A stretch of 51,328 nt of DNA from Nitrospira sp. Lineage in GTDB: Bacteria; Nitrospirota; Nitrospiria; Nitrospirales; Nitrospiraceae. This document shows positions 1 to 7,520 of the stretch, piece after piece. The notes under the pieces are model-generated. The model was not told the DNA's origin. It saw only the letters and a program-made list of their open reading frames with translations, and made no database searches. Made by a program: the position numbers and the translations under genes. The stretch spans positions 1-51,328 of the forward strand of contig JANDJL010000022.1 of the NCBI GenBank assembly GCA_024330965.1, read 5' to 3'. Each line of letters starts with the position of its first letter. Within the stretch, counting starts at the first letter, position 1.

Positions 1-460
1 GGCTGATGCTGGCGCAGCCCATCAGGTACTCGTATCCGCCGCTGATCATGTATTGAGCGAGCCCAGCCCAGAGCAACGTGATGACGGCGCCCTGACGATA
101 ATCGGGATGGATGCACGAGCGGCCGACTTCGACCAGGCGTGGAGCCAGCGGCTTGAGGTTCGCCAGGTCAAACTCGGATTCGGAGTAGAACCGGCCGACT
201 TCTCGGGCTTTCCAAGAGGTCAAGATTCGGTATGTGCCTACCACCATGTCCTGTCGGATGTCGCGAACGATCAGATGGTCGCAAAACGCATCGAATTCAT
301 CTTCGTCGAAGCCCGACGAACCGAGTGGGAGCCGTGCTCCACATTCCTCAGCGAAGATCCGGTGCCGAAGCTGTTGGGCTTGACGAACTTCGATCGGAGA
401 CTTGGCCAAGGATACTGCGAGAGTAGGGCGCTGATCGTCAGGATGTCCGAGTGTTTCCAT
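1..460 (-). CDS. olsB: OlsB-like L-ornithine N-alpha-acyltransferase (GNAT), C-terminus off window
   Basis: Reading leftward from the ATG at 460 gives 153 residues with no stop before the edge, so the 3' end is missing. The protein has the OlsB/hemolysin-type GNAT signature: LRHRIFAEECGA near residue 30, then DEDEFDAFCDHLIVRD, VVGTYRIL, FYSESEFDL, VEVGRSCIHPDYRQGA and a terminal EYLMGCAS. OlsB transfers a 3-hydroxyacyl group from ACP to ornithine, giving the lyso-ornithine lipid that OlsA completes; the product is a phosphorus-free membrane lipid. The start is set by AAGGAGGA nine bases upstream. A 39-bp Pho-type box lies about 60 bp upstream, and ornithine-lipid synthesis is under PhoB control in rhizobia. 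A related family, PEP-CTERM/exosortase-associated acyltransferases, is the main alternative; OlsB fits the SESEFDL and GCAS motifs better. Confidence 0.8.
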   Translation of the reverse strand, partial: METLGHPDDQRPTLAVSLAKSPIEVRQAQQLRHRIFAEECGARLPLGSSGFDEDEFDAFCDHLIVRDIRQDMVVGTYRILTSWKAREVGRFYSESEFDLANLKPLAPRLVEVGRSCIHPDYRQGAVITLLWAGLAQYMISGGYEYLMGCASIS

Positions 461-504
461 GGGCGTTCTTCCTCCTTCGCTGAAGCAGCCATGTGTTGAT
501 TTCC

Positions 505-559
505 AATCTGGCAGGAAGAAGTAACAAGACCCTAAAGTCGTCATGAATCATTGGTTAAA
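505..559 (-). promoter_or_regulatory. Pho-type box and promoter of the olsB-like gene
   Basis: On the minus strand four hexamers sit at exact 11-bp period: TTTAAC-N5-ATTCAT-N5-CTTTAG-N5-TGTTAC (559 down to 521). Ten bases later comes CAGATT (510-505), a weak -10. The geometry matches the other boxes in the window. Assignment to a PhoB-like regulator is inferred. Confidence 0.6.
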
Positions 560-658
560 TCTGGAACGGCGCGAGGGTCGTGAAAGCAAAAAGTCATGCA
601 GGAATCGGATCATGTACGAGAGGGGGACTCAAGATCGGGATAACGAAAGAGCGCCGGA

Positions 659-1357
659 CTACTGATCGATGAGTTTGTAGCCAAGGGATTTGATGGAGAC
701 GATGGCGTTGCTCAGGAGGGGGATTTTCAGTTTGAGACGGCGGATATGCACGTCCACTGTTCTGGTTGTCCCATAGTAGTTGTAGCCCCAAACGGTGTTG
801 AGCAGGATGTCTCGCGTCAAGACACGCCCGGGGTGGCACATGAACTGCTCCAGTAAACCGAACTCTTTGGCGGTGAGCGATACCTCCTTGCCGTTGACGA
901 TGGCTTCGTGCCGGAGGGGATCCAAAACCAGAGGGCCATAGGTCAAGGGCGATTGCCCTTGGCGCTCCGCCCGTTCGAGGCGGCGGAAGAGTGCCTTGAT
1001 CCTGGCAACCAGAGCCTTGGGGCTGAACGGCTTGGCTACGTAGTCATCGGCGCCGAGCTCCAATCCCACGATCGTGTCCGACTCGTCGGATTTGGCGGTC
1101 AGCATGATGATGGGTAGCAGCGCCGTCTCGGGCGCATTGCGCAATTTCTTGCAGACGTCGATACCATCGATTTCGGGGAGCATCAGGTCCAGGATCACGA
1201 GGTCCGGTTTCTCGGATTGGACGAGCGCGAGGGCTTCGGTGCCGGAGTGCGCACAAGCCGTGCGAAAGCCGCTGTTCTCCAGATACAGTTTCACGAGCCG
1301 GACGATGTCTGGTTCGTCTTCAACGATCAGAATTTTTTTTGGTGCTGGATCAGTCAC
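659..1357 (-). CDS. OmpR/PhoB-family response regulator
   Basis: Two-domain transcription factor of 232 residues from the GTG at 1357. The receiver is complete: KKILIVEDEPD at the N-terminus supplies the acidic pair, Asp57 in LVILDLMLPE is the phospho-acceptor, the switch Thr is in IIMLTAKSD, and Lys109 is in VAKPFSP. The C-terminal winged helix (about 135-232) ends with TRTVDVHIRRLKLKI and the SIKSLGYKL wing. I chose 1357 because GAGAGA lies just upstream; an upstream in-frame GTG at 1390 (243 aa) lacks a ribosome site and would start almost on the predicted transcription start. No histidine kinase lies next to it. Its own upstream region carries a Pho-type box, so it is the best candidate in the window for the PhoB-like regulator, possibly autoregulated. 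Family call is firm; the PhoB role is inference. Confidence 0.9.
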   Translation of the reverse strand: MTDPAPKKILIVEDEPDIVRLVKLYLENSGFRTACAHSGTEALALVQSEKPDLVILDLMLPEIDGIDVCKKLRNAPETALLPIIMLTAKSDESDTIVGLELGADDYVAKPFSPKALVARIKALFRRLERAERQGQSPLTYGPLVLDPLRHEAIVNGKEVSLTAKEFGLLEQFMCHPGRVLTRDILLNTVWGYNYYGTTRTVDVHIRRLKLKIPLLSNAIVSIKSLGYKLIDQ

Positions 1358-1395
1358 GGTTTCTCTCAAAGGCGGTGCCGTTGTTACCACGGGAT

Positions 1396-1448
1396 GGTAT
1401 CTGAGTCGTGTTACAAGACGATCAGGTTCATGTGACGGGATGTAACAA
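1396..1448 (-). promoter_or_regulatory. Pho-type box upstream of response regulator 1
   Basis: Minus strand, 1448 to 1410: TTGTTA-N5-CGTCAC-N5-CCTGAT-N5-TGTAAC at 11-bp period, then eight bases and GATACC (1401-1396) as possible -10. The first and third repeats are weak, the second and fourth good. Confidence 0.45.
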
Positions 1449-1639
1449 GCCGAAATGACCGCGCGTCGTTTTCTTGTCCCGAGGTGTAGGGTGAGCGATT
1501 TGATCAGTCTGCTGTGGTGAGTAGGCGCCGTTCTTGGGTCACCCGTTACCGGCGGCGGAGTATTCAGGCTGAGACGTGAGGCGATGCTGTGTTTATCGGA
1601 GGAGCGGTGAAAACCGCTGTCGGTTCGTCCGAGATTCGG

Positions 1640-3151
1640 TCAAAGCCATGCCCGTTTTCCCCGCTTGAGAAGGGTTTTCAGCAACCCTGGCAACTCTTTG
1701 CGGAGCCTCTCTCGTCGATGACGCTGACGTTCGAGCAGTCTTCCCGCTACAAAGGCCGCGTGGACGCTGGTCGACTGCTTCACGAATGAGCGAATCGAAG
1801 CCTCTGCCGTCACGGAGTCTTGATAGGCGCCGAGCACGTCCTGGACTTTGCCCGTCTGCTTGATGAAACGGGCCGCTGCTTTGCCAGCAGCCCATCGGGC
1901 CAACTCGGCAGCATACCGCGCGCGCTTCGTCTTGATGCGGATGGCATGGAGGGCTGCGTCATCGGGGGTCGTTCCCATGGACCGAATGGTTTTCTCGAGT
2001 TTCTTAAATTCCCGCTTGGCGAGCGTTCGGAGTGTTTTGGTGGGTGTGGCCTCCACAACCGGCGGATGGTGAGCGGCTTGTTCGAGTCGGTCAACAAGGT
2101 CGAAATATCGGACGCTGGTCAATTCGCTCAGCACCGCCTGTTGCACGTGCGCTCGTTGTGATCGCAAGTATGTTATGAATTGCGCCAGCGGTGCACGGTC
2201 GGCTGTGTCCAATCGGCTGCGTTCTTCCTGGAAATAGGCAATTTGGACATCGAGGTCTCGGGCGGGTCCCAGACACTCGCCCAGCCAGGACAATTCTTTC
2301 GCCAGCGATTCATTCCAGTCGCGTGGAAGGATCGGCCTGGCGGCGCGGAGCACAGAACGCAGGCGCCTGGTCGCCACACGCATTTGATGCAGGCTTTCGC
2401 TCTCCGCGGCAAGCCTGGTTCCGGGATCGTGGGCCATCAACCAGCGGACGTGTTGATTCAACGTCCATCGGAGGTGATCCACGACCGGTGCGTCGACTTC
2501 CGGCGGCTCAGCCGATGCAGGAGACGGAAGTGAGAGGGCACGAAACAGTTTGGGGCGACCGTCATGGTCGCGGGCACCAGTGTGGCGGACAAGATGCTCG
2601 ATGTCTTTCGTCTCTTGCTCCGAGGCCTTGCGCCATTCGATTTCCAATTCGCGAAATCGGCTGACCACATGGCCGTCCCTCAGCGCCGATACGGTATCCA
2701 GCGAAACTTCGGCGATGAGACGCCGCTGCCGACGGACGGCGACCCTGACCCGCCGGACATGCAGGGTGACGAGCGGGATCAGGTGTTGTTGCCTGAGATG
2801 CAGCACGAGCAACTGGACCAATGACGCTGGAGGGGTCGTGGGGGGCGTTCGGTGTGCATCGATCACTTCGACTTCTTGCCTGTCGTGGCACAGAGGAAGT
2901 TTGAGTTGCCAGGCCCGCTTGCCCCGCTCCACTCGATAGCGCAGTGTAATGCCCGCGTGGGTCAAATTGTACGAGGGTGTGTCGTAATAGGTGGAGGTGA
3001 TCAGCCTCGGGGGCTGGGGGGACCCTAACGAGGATGGCAGACGAAAGTCAGGATCGATCGTGAATTTGACTTCTCGCTCGACCGTGGACGCGAGACCACG
3101 CGATCGAGTGTGAGACAGGGTAGGGGGATCAGCGGGCGTCATGGTCACCAT
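1640..3151 (-). CDS. CYTH-CHAD fusion protein (triphosphatase/polyphosphate-associated)
   Basis: A 503-residue protein joining two phosphate-linked domains. The N-terminal CYTH (triphosphate tunnel) domain covers about residues 22-205 and carries the family motif ExExK as E25-R-E27-V-K29, followed by STYYDTPSY and TLRYRVERGKRAWQLKL. The C-terminal CHAD domain (about 225-500) is helical and basic, with the repeated conserved histidines of LHQMRVATRRLRS and LHAIRIKTKRARYAAE. CYTH proteins hydrolyse inorganic triphosphate or bind triphosphates; CHAD domains bind polyphosphate. The gene lies 93 bp after an outer-membrane protein gene on the same strand and has no obvious promoter of its own, so both may be read from the Pho-type box at 4150-4188, which would fit polyphosphate handling during phosphate stress. 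Start sites at 3151 and 3142 both lack a clear Shine-Dalgarno sequence. Confidence 0.88.
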   Translation of the reverse strand: MVTMTPADPPTLSHTRSRGLASTVEREVKFTIDPDFRLPSSLGSPQPPRLITSTYYDTPSYNLTHAGITLRYRVERGKRAWQLKLPLCHDRQEVEVIDAHRTPPTTPPASLVQLLVLHLRQQHLIPLVTLHVRRVRVAVRRQRRLIAEVSLDTVSALRDGHVVSRFRELEIEWRKASEQETKDIEHLVRHTGARDHDGRPKLFRALSLPSPASAEPPEVDAPVVDHLRWTLNQHVRWLMAHDPGTRLAAESESLHQMRVATRRLRSVLRAARPILPRDWNESLAKELSWLGECLGPARDLDVQIAYFQEERSRLDTADRAPLAQFITYLRSQRAHVQQAVLSELTSVRYFDLVDRLEQAAHHPPVVEATPTKTLRTLAKREFKKLEKTIRSMGTTPDDAALHAIRIKTKRARYAAELARWAAGKAAARFIKQTGKVQDVLGAYQDSVTAEASIRSFVKQSTSVHAAFVAGRLLERQRHRRERLRKELPGLLKTLLKRGKRAWL

Positions 3152-3244
3152 GAGTGAAGAAGGGATCCGTCAGTATCATGAGAAACCGAGGAACGCAAGA
3201 GATGGGAATGTCGATTGGAAGAGGGAACAGCGGTGCCCTGCGTT

Positions 3245-4063
3245 TCAAAAGTGATAGGCCACGCCAGCCGCGAAATGGAAGATGGTGTATAGGCCGGTCA
3301 CGCCGAAGGTCGAATCGAGCGTGCTCACATGAGCCAGGTTGTATTTCCCCTCCGCATACAGAGCCCAGTGTTCAGTGGCTAAGTATTTCAACCCAAACTG
3401 GGTATTGAGGCCTGGGACGAACTGCCGCCCCTCGATCTGACCGGAACTGATGAAGTAAAACGCGCCGACGCCAAGGCCCACGTAAGGTTGGACGACGGAG
3501 CTCGGATACCGAGCGATGAGATTCAAGGCGAAGGTGACCACCCGCAGGTCCGACTCGTTCAGCGAGAGCCGTGACTTGTTCGTGACGGACGCCGGGCAGT
3601 TTGGCGGGGGGACGATGCCGGCGCAGAGCGTGGCGCTCGCTGGGTCATTCGGTTGATAGGTGATCTCATGCGAGGTCTCGAGAGTTTGCGACTTGATCTT
3701 TGGAGTCGTGGAGAACACTTCTGCTTCGACTCCAAGCCATGGGAGTTTCATGTCGTTAAAAAAATAGCCGACCTTGCCCCCGTACAAGGCTGAGGAACCA
3801 AGCGAGATGTCGGATGTCTTGAAATGCTGGTAGATGGTCCCCCGTCCTCCAGCATTACTCGGGTCATCGACCTGGGGAAATTGCTGTCTCGCAAGCTGGT
3901 CTCCTCTCACCGGCATGGTGACGCTGGAGAAATCCCCGCCGGTACTGAATCCCCCGAAGCCAGCGATGTACCACTCAGCTTGTGCGTAGCGGACTCCGCT
4001 TGGCTCGAGGATACCCATCACGATAATAAGGGCACTGCCCATGGCCTGGAGAGTGGTTTTCAA
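3245..4063 (-). CDS. outer-membrane beta-barrel protein
   Basis: Small exported barrel-type protein of 272 residues. I place the start at a TTG (4063), because GAGGAGG sits seven bases upstream and because translation from there gives a compact signal peptide, MKTTLQAMGSALIIVMGILE, ending in AQA before EWYIAGFGGF. In-frame ATGs at 4102 and 4135 would add a long charged leader, and the 4135 ATG overlaps the predicted -10. The mature chain alternates aromatic and polar residues, contains YVGLGVGAFYF, and ends in AAGVAYHF with a terminal Phe, typical of OmpW/OprG-like or OMP_b-brl proteins. The function is unknown. A clear Pho-type box upstream predicts phosphate-responsive expression. Confidence 0.75.
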   Translation of the reverse strand: MKTTLQAMGSALIIVMGILEPSGVRYAQAEWYIAGFGGFSTGGDFSSVTMPVRGDQLARQQFPQVDDPSNAGGRGTIYQHFKTSDISLGSSALYGGKVGYFFNDMKLPWLGVEAEVFSTTPKIKSQTLETSHEITYQPNDPASATLCAGIVPPPNCPASVTNKSRLSLNESDLRVVTFALNLIARYPSSVVQPYVGLGVGAFYFISSGQIEGRQFVPGLNTQFGLKYLATEHWALYAEGKYNLAHVSTLDSTFGVTGLYTIFHFAAGVAYHF

Positions 4064-4133
4064 CGTTGGCCTCCTCTCGATGGTCTGCTGATGATCGAAC
4101 ATTGGGTCCCTCTCCGTCGCTGAACGCCCGGCC

Positions 4134-4188
4134 ATTATGGGGGGAACCGATAACGGCCCTATGACGAGGTGATTAACGTTCGGTTAAC
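4134..4188 (-). promoter_or_regulatory. Pho-type box and promoter of the outer-membrane protein gene
   Basis: Minus strand, 4188 to 4150: GTTAAC-N5-GTTAAT-N5-CGTCAT-N5-CGTTAT at exact 11-bp period, followed after ten bases by CATAAT (4139-4134), a good -10. This is one of the two cleanest boxes in the window. The -10 overlaps the ATG at 4135, which argues that translation begins downstream. Confidence 0.7.
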
Positions 4189-4320
4189 TTCTTCGAATTT
4201 GTTCTTGGTCTTGATGTCTTGATAGAGGTCGGTAAGCAAGGCCCAGCACTCGCGGCAGGCGGCGTTCGCTCAGTTGGTCGTCGATTGTCTGCCGAATCGA
4301 CCACGATCGCCTGAACGGCG

Positions 4321-5235
4321 CTATCGAAGCTCGTAGGTGAGCGTGGTCGGTTGGTTGTGGCGGACCATATCGACCTTGACCAGACGTTCGTTGAGGAGTT
4401 GCTTGAAGATGGACAGAAGATGGCCGGGATCGCGAATCTCCACACCGTTCACTCGCTGGATCACGTCGCCGTACTGAAATCCCGCCTTGTCGAAGAACCC
4501 TGATGGGAGCACGAAGTCGAGTCGAAACCCGTTGAGTGCGTCATTCGCAAACCACGGAACGATGTGGGCCTGCTTCATCAGTTGCGCAGGGTCGCTCACG
4601 GCTGCGGCCACTTCTTGGCGGTCGAGCACACGTTTCAACGGGGGGGCAAAGGGCTTGACCGAGGGGGATGGGGTGCTGGGATAAGGACTGGGATACGAAG
4701 AAGTGAGAGCCGAATCACTTCCTGTGATCGTCAGGGGGAGCCATTCCTCTTGAGTGCCTTGGCCGATCACGATGCCCTCGCGGGTGATCGATCGAATCTC
4801 TCCGACTCCGGGAACCTCTTCGTAGAGGTGGAAGAGCTGTTGCTGCCTGCTGGCGATATCTTCGAGAACGGCAGAGGAAGGCGTGCTTCCAATGACGAGA
4901 CCGAGGAGTCGCACTTTTGCCGCCACATCCAGTGGTGGTGCTGCGGGGGTGGGAACCGAGCCGGATTCCATCGCCCGAACCGTCACCGGCAACTCGAAGA
5001 GACCGCTAGATTTGATGAACTCTGCAAACTGGGTTGAGCCGTCGCCGGTGGCGAACGTCGGTTCAATCGCTGGCTCGTTGGATGTCACCTCAAGCAGCTC
5101 GGTCGAGGGCGGCACGGCCAATTCGTGCGCAATGATTGCACTGATGGAATGGGCTGCGAAAAACGTCATGCCGCCGATACTCAAGATTTTGAGCGCGAGG
5201 CGATGGAATTGTAAACGGGAAAGCCGTGTGTTCAT
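4321..5235 (-). CDS. gspC: type II secretion system protein GspC (orphan)
   Basis: 304 residues from ATG 5235. It has one N-terminal membrane helix (about 15-37), then a linker, the HR domain (about 103-170: KVRLLGLVIGS, AVLEDIASRQQQ, ITREGIVIGQG, EEWLPLTI) and a C-terminal PDZ-like domain (about 225-304: GFRLDFVLPSG, AGFQYGDVIQRVNGVEIRD). GspC links the outer-membrane secretin GspD to the inner-membrane platform and takes part in substrate choice. No other gsp gene is nearby, so it must work with a T2SS encoded elsewhere or be a paralogue that changes specificity. It is divergent from the TPS operon, with the Pho-type box between them. A TTG at 5277 is a longer start option. Confidence 0.85.
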   Translation of the reverse strand: MNTRLSRLQFHRLALKILSIGGMTFFAAHSISAIIAHELAVPPSTELLEVTSNEPAIEPTFATGDGSTQFAEFIKSSGLFELPVTVRAMESGSVPTPAAPPLDVAAKVRLLGLVIGSTPSSAVLEDIASRQQQLFHLYEEVPGVGEIRSITREGIVIGQGTQEEWLPLTITGSDSALTSSYPSPYPSTPSPSVKPFAPPLKRVLDRQEVAAAVSDPAQLMKQAHIVPWFANDALNGFRLDFVLPSGFFDKAGFQYGDVIQRVNGVEIRDPGHLLSIFKQLLNERLVKVDMVRHNQPTTLTYELR

Positions 5236-5329
5236 ACCTCTGTGCGCTTCGAGCAGCTCCACCGAAGACGAACACAACCTATGTCATTCGGCGGGCAACC
5301 TCAAGAGGAAAGAGGCGCACCACCTCCAA

Positions 5330-5382
5330 TTTAACTGCTCCCGAAGTTGTCAGTAACGAGAGCGTAACAAGCGACCGGTAAA
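5330..5382 (+). promoter_or_regulatory. Pho-type box upstream of the TPS operon
   Basis: TTTAAC-N5-CCGAAG-N5-AGTAAC-N5-CGTAAC (5330-5368) at 11-bp period, then eight bases to GGTAAA (5377-5382) as a weak -10; CATAAA near 5397 is another option. The region 5236-5565 otherwise holds no gene. The box could also act on the divergent gspC, but no -10 is seen on that side. Confidence 0.6.
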
Positions 5383-5565
5383 AGAGTGCCCGATTCATAA
5401 ACCTAGCAAAGGGAAGAACGAAGGGAAGTTAAAAGGGGTGTATCCCGCGGGAGGAGAGCCCCATGGTCCTCACGCAAGGGGACTGTGGGGAACGGGCATT
5501 GTAGGGTGTTGTCACAAGGTGTGTGTACAAGGTGTGTGTATGGATCACCGGGGAAGTGAACGAGT

Positions 5566-7488
5566 ATGGCCACATGGCATAGAGCGGCGAGGGTGGTGAT
5601 GGGAATGTTAATCGGAATGGGGGTCGCAGAGGCGGTGGCTGGTTCCGACGGCGTCGTTCACCCTCTTCTACCGGATCATCGGATGATGAATGCATCGCCG
5701 TCATCCTCGGTCTATGTGATGGCACAGGCTGAAGCGGTGGAGTCGTCTCCCCAGGATAGTAAGTCGAATGCCTCCACCGGTGCCGCGAACGTTCCCGCCG
5801 ACTCCTCTCTGGATTCCGCCGGTTCTATAACGCCTTCACCGGGTCAGTCTGGTTTGGATCAGGGAAGCAGGGAGGGGGAGGAGGCGGAAAGATCGGAGGG
5901 ATTCACCATCGTGGATTTTTTGGTGGAGGGCAGCTCATTGCTTTCCCAAGATAAGATCGACGAGGTGCTGGGTCAGTTCAAAGGGCGCGGCAAGACGATC
6001 AGGGACATTGAGCGGGCTCGCATTGAGCTGGAAAAAGCCTATCAGCGATTGGGGTACCCCACCGTCTTAGTCGTGGTGCCGGAACAGACGGTGGAGCAGG
6101 GCATGATCAAGATGGACGTCATCGAGGGGCGGTTGTCAAACGTCTCGGTCACGGAAAATCGCTACTTTTCCGCGGGGAATATCTCTCGAAAGCTGCCGGC
6201 GGCACGTTCTGGCACATTGCTCTATGAACCGGACTTCGTCAAACAGTTGGATGCCGTCAATGCGAATCCCGACCTGAAGGTAGCGCCCATTCTCAAACCG
6301 GGAAAGGAGCAGGGGAGCGTTGAGTTGGAATTGAGAGTCAAGGATCGTCTCCCGCTGCACGCGAAGGTGACCGCGGACAATAAGGGGCCCTTTACGACGC
6401 CGCTCCATCGCCTGACCTGGGAAGCCCAATATGCCAATCTGTGGGACGCCGATCATATCCTCACGCTCCAGACCACACAAACTCCGACCGATTGGGGGGC
6501 GGTGCAGGCTTACGGGTTCAGCTACGTGGCGCCCGTCGAATGGCCGGATCGACTGGTTGCCATCTATGCGTCGAAGGTGTTGAGCAATTCCGTCTTAGCC
6601 GGCACAAGTCTTCCGATCAGTGAAGGGAGTGTGGCGGTGGCCGGCAACGCGACCATGGCGGGAATGCGCTATTTGTTTCCGATTTTCAAGGAGAGCCCAT
6701 TCAAGCATCAGCTCTCCCTTGGACTTGACTTCAAGCGGCTTGAAGAAACAACGGCCACCTTTCCCGGTGACCTTGGCACGGCATTAGTCTTGGGGCCTAT
6801 TCAATATCTTCCGGCATCGCTCGGTTATGCCGGTACCTATCCTGATCGGTACGGAGTCACCACGTTTAACGCGAGCATACTGGGCTATGTTGCGGGGTTG
6901 ATTCCCGGAGGACGAAAACAAGACTTTCGAGGAGATCCAAATAATATCGATCAATCTCCCGGTCAACGGGCCTCGTCCACCGGGACGTTCGGTGTCATCA
7001 AGACAAGCCTCAGCCGCACGCAGCCGTTGCCGGGAGGGTTTGTCTTCTCAGCACGCATCGACGGCCAATGGGCGACCGAACCGTTGATCCCGGCCGAGTC
7101 GTATTTCGCCGGCGGCATGGATACGGTGCGGGGCTATGTCCAAAGTTCTGCGCTGGGAGACAATGCGTTTGCCTGGCGCGCGGAGGTCTATACGCCGGAT
7201 CTGCCTTCTGTTCCACTCGACTATTTCTGGCAACGGCGCCGGAGCTCAGAATGGAAAGCGACGGTCAAATTCCTCGGGTTTTATGACTATGCCAGATTGT
7301 GGGTGCAGAAAGCTCCTGTTGGGCAAACCGACGTATTCCGCCTGGAGGGTGTGGGGGGAGGTCTTCGCCTGAGGGTGGAGCCGATCAATTTGACTCTTTC
7401 ATTCGATCAGGCCGTGGCTTTGCAGGACGCGGCAGATACAAGAAAGGGCGATACCTTCGCCCATTTTCTCTTGAGCGTCGGATTTTAA
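5566..7488 (+). CDS. TpsB outer-membrane transporter (ShlB/FhaC/HecB family)
   Basis: Omp85-superfamily partner of a two-partner secretion system, 640 residues. A signal peptide (MATWHRAARVVMGMLIGMGV, cut near VAG) is followed by a low-complexity linker to about 110, then two POTRA modules (about 113-190, starting FTIVDFLVEGSSLLS, and 191-265), and the beta-barrel (270-640). The diagnostic L6 loop motif VRGY is at 521-524 within AGGMDTVRGYVQSS, and the chain ends in LLSVGF with the terminal Phe of barrel proteins. TpsB proteins recognise the TPS domain of their TpsA partner in the periplasm and export it through the barrel. The partner starts 33 bp downstream. A Pho-type box precedes the gene, which recalls the phosphate-regulated PdtB of Pseudomonas aeruginosa. 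Confidence 0.92.
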   Translation: MATWHRAARVVMGMLIGMGVAEAVAGSDGVVHPLLPDHRMMNASPSSSVYVMAQAEAVESSPQDSKSNASTGAANVPADSSLDSAGSITPSPGQSGLDQGSREGEEAERSEGFTIVDFLVEGSSLLSQDKIDEVLGQFKGRGKTIRDIERARIELEKAYQRLGYPTVLVVVPEQTVEQGMIKMDVIEGRLSNVSVTENRYFSAGNISRKLPAARSGTLLYEPDFVKQLDAVNANPDLKVAPILKPGKEQGSVELELRVKDRLPLHAKVTADNKGPFTTPLHRLTWEAQYANLWDADHILTLQTTQTPTDWGAVQAYGFSYVAPVEWPDRLVAIYASKVLSNSVLAGTSLPISEGSVAVAGNATMAGMRYLFPIFKESPFKHQLSLGLDFKRLEETTATFPGDLGTALVLGPIQYLPASLGYAGTYPDRYGVTTFNASILGYVAGLIPGGRKQDFRGDPNNIDQSPGQRASSTGTFGVIKTSLSRTQPLPGGFVFSARIDGQWATEPLIPAESYFAGGMDTVRGYVQSSALGDNAFAWRAEVYTPDLPSVPLDYFWQRRRSSEWKATVKFLGFYDYARLWVQKAPVGQTDVFRLEGVGGGLRLRVEPINLTLSFDQAVALQDAADTRKGDTFAHFLLSVGF

Positions 7489-7520
7489 CGCGATCGGAGA
7501 AATCTCATCGGAGAAAAATC

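Noticed and set aside
271..492. 73-codon minus-strand frame starting at 492
   Set aside because: The OlsB-like reading frame from 460 explains the same DNA with strong family motifs; this one is a shadow.
4173..4445. 90-codon minus-strand frame across the end of gspC
   Set aside because: It overlaps GspC in another frame, has Ser/Thr/Arg-rich random composition and no ribosome site.
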